DNA of 5,253 bases from Clostridia bacterium (GTDB taxonomy: Bacteria > Aerophobota > Aerophobia > Aerophobales > AE-B3A), in contig WJOQ01000176.1 in the NCBI GenBank assembly GCA_009618505.1, positions 1 through 5,253 of the forward strand, read 5' to 3'. Shown here one piece after another: positions 5,165-5,253 of this stretch. The notes under the pieces were generated by a model that saw only the letters and a list, made by a program, of their open reading frames with translations, ran no database searches and was not told the DNA's origin. Within the stretch, counting starts at the first letter, position 1; the number at the start of each line of letters is the position of its first letter. The position numbers were made by a program, and so were the translations under genes.

Positions 5165-5253
5165 ATGTATAATGAAAAGTTAAGGGCTGAGATGCGAAAA
5201 CTTGAGATAATGGAGGTTAGGTGGGATGTCAAAGGATTGATAAAAGCCTTGAC
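5165..5253 (+). CDS. Unidentified protein, N-terminal fragment (partial)
   Basis: An open frame begins at ATG 5165 and runs off the window after 29 complete codons (MYNEKLRAEM and onward). AAAGGAGG at 5150-5157, a full-strength Shine-Dalgarno sequence, sits 7 bases upstream and makes this a credible gene. It starts 21 bases after the lysS stop on the same strand with no terminator between, so it is likely co-transcribed with lysS. The visible peptide is charged and predicted helical, with Lys, Glu and Arg throughout and no signal peptide. I do not recognise the family, and too little is present to suggest a function. Confidence 0.6.
   Translation, partial: MYNEKLRAEMRKLEIMEVRWDVKGLIKAL

Noticed and set aside
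1..5253. CRISPR array, tRNA, rRNA, integrase or transposase
   Set aside because: I saw no regularly spaced repeats, no tRNA-like cloverleaf and no recombinase motifs in any coding frame. The three recO starts are unevenly spaced and protein-coding in origin.

Overview
This is a bacterial chromosome segment with every supported gene on the + strand. It looks like housekeeping DNA interrupted by accessory cargo. The end of recR (1-106) is on the left. recO (2780-3559), lysS (3659-5143) and the start of an unidentified gene (5165 onward) are on the right. Between recR and recO lie three unrelated single genes. Strong purine-rich ribosome binding sites, a TTG start and the character of RecO/LysS fit a bacterium such as a member of the Chloroflexota (Dehalococcoidia-like). 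That placement is an impression from protein character and gene order, not a proven assignment.

The three cargo genes are a coiled-coil protein with a PD-(D/E)XK nuclease-like domain (210-1316), a small ClpP-like serine protease homologue (1496-2047) and a DEDD/RNase H-like exonuclease homologue (2229-2768, TTG start). In the 60-base blocks I counted by hand they are poorer in G+C (17 at 601-660, 20 at 2401-2460) than recO and lysS (30 at 2941-3000, 30 at 4801-4860), which fits acquired DNA.

The most striking feature is that the beginning of recO occurs three times. The functional copy starts at 2780. Two broken copies start at 1367 (after cargo gene 1) and 2064 (after cargo gene 2). All three open with Met-Ser-Lys-Pro-Arg followed by (Asn/Thr)-Tyr-Gln. 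The copy at 2064 matches the live recO start at 41 of 48 bases by hand alignment, and most differences are synonymous. Cargo genes 2 and 3 are therefore each bracketed by recO 5' ends. This suggests that elements repeatedly inserted into the start of recO, each time supplying a replacement start and leaving the old one behind. SXT-type elements are known to do this at prfC. No recombinase is encoded in the window.

Other structure includes a two-hairpin GC-rich palindromic block (2130-2200) after the second recO remnant and a small inverted repeat (1449-1469) before the ClpP-like gene. Between recO and lysS, a perfect TATAAT box is followed by an intrinsic terminator hairpin placed before the true lysS start. 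This could be an attenuated lysS leader, or a recO terminator that happens to lie downstream of a promoter-like sequence. RecR and RecO are partners in the RecFOR pathway, so the cargo physically separates two genes of one pathway. recO itself has no good ribosome binding site and begins 11 bases after cargo gene 3, so its expression may now depend on the cargo transcript.
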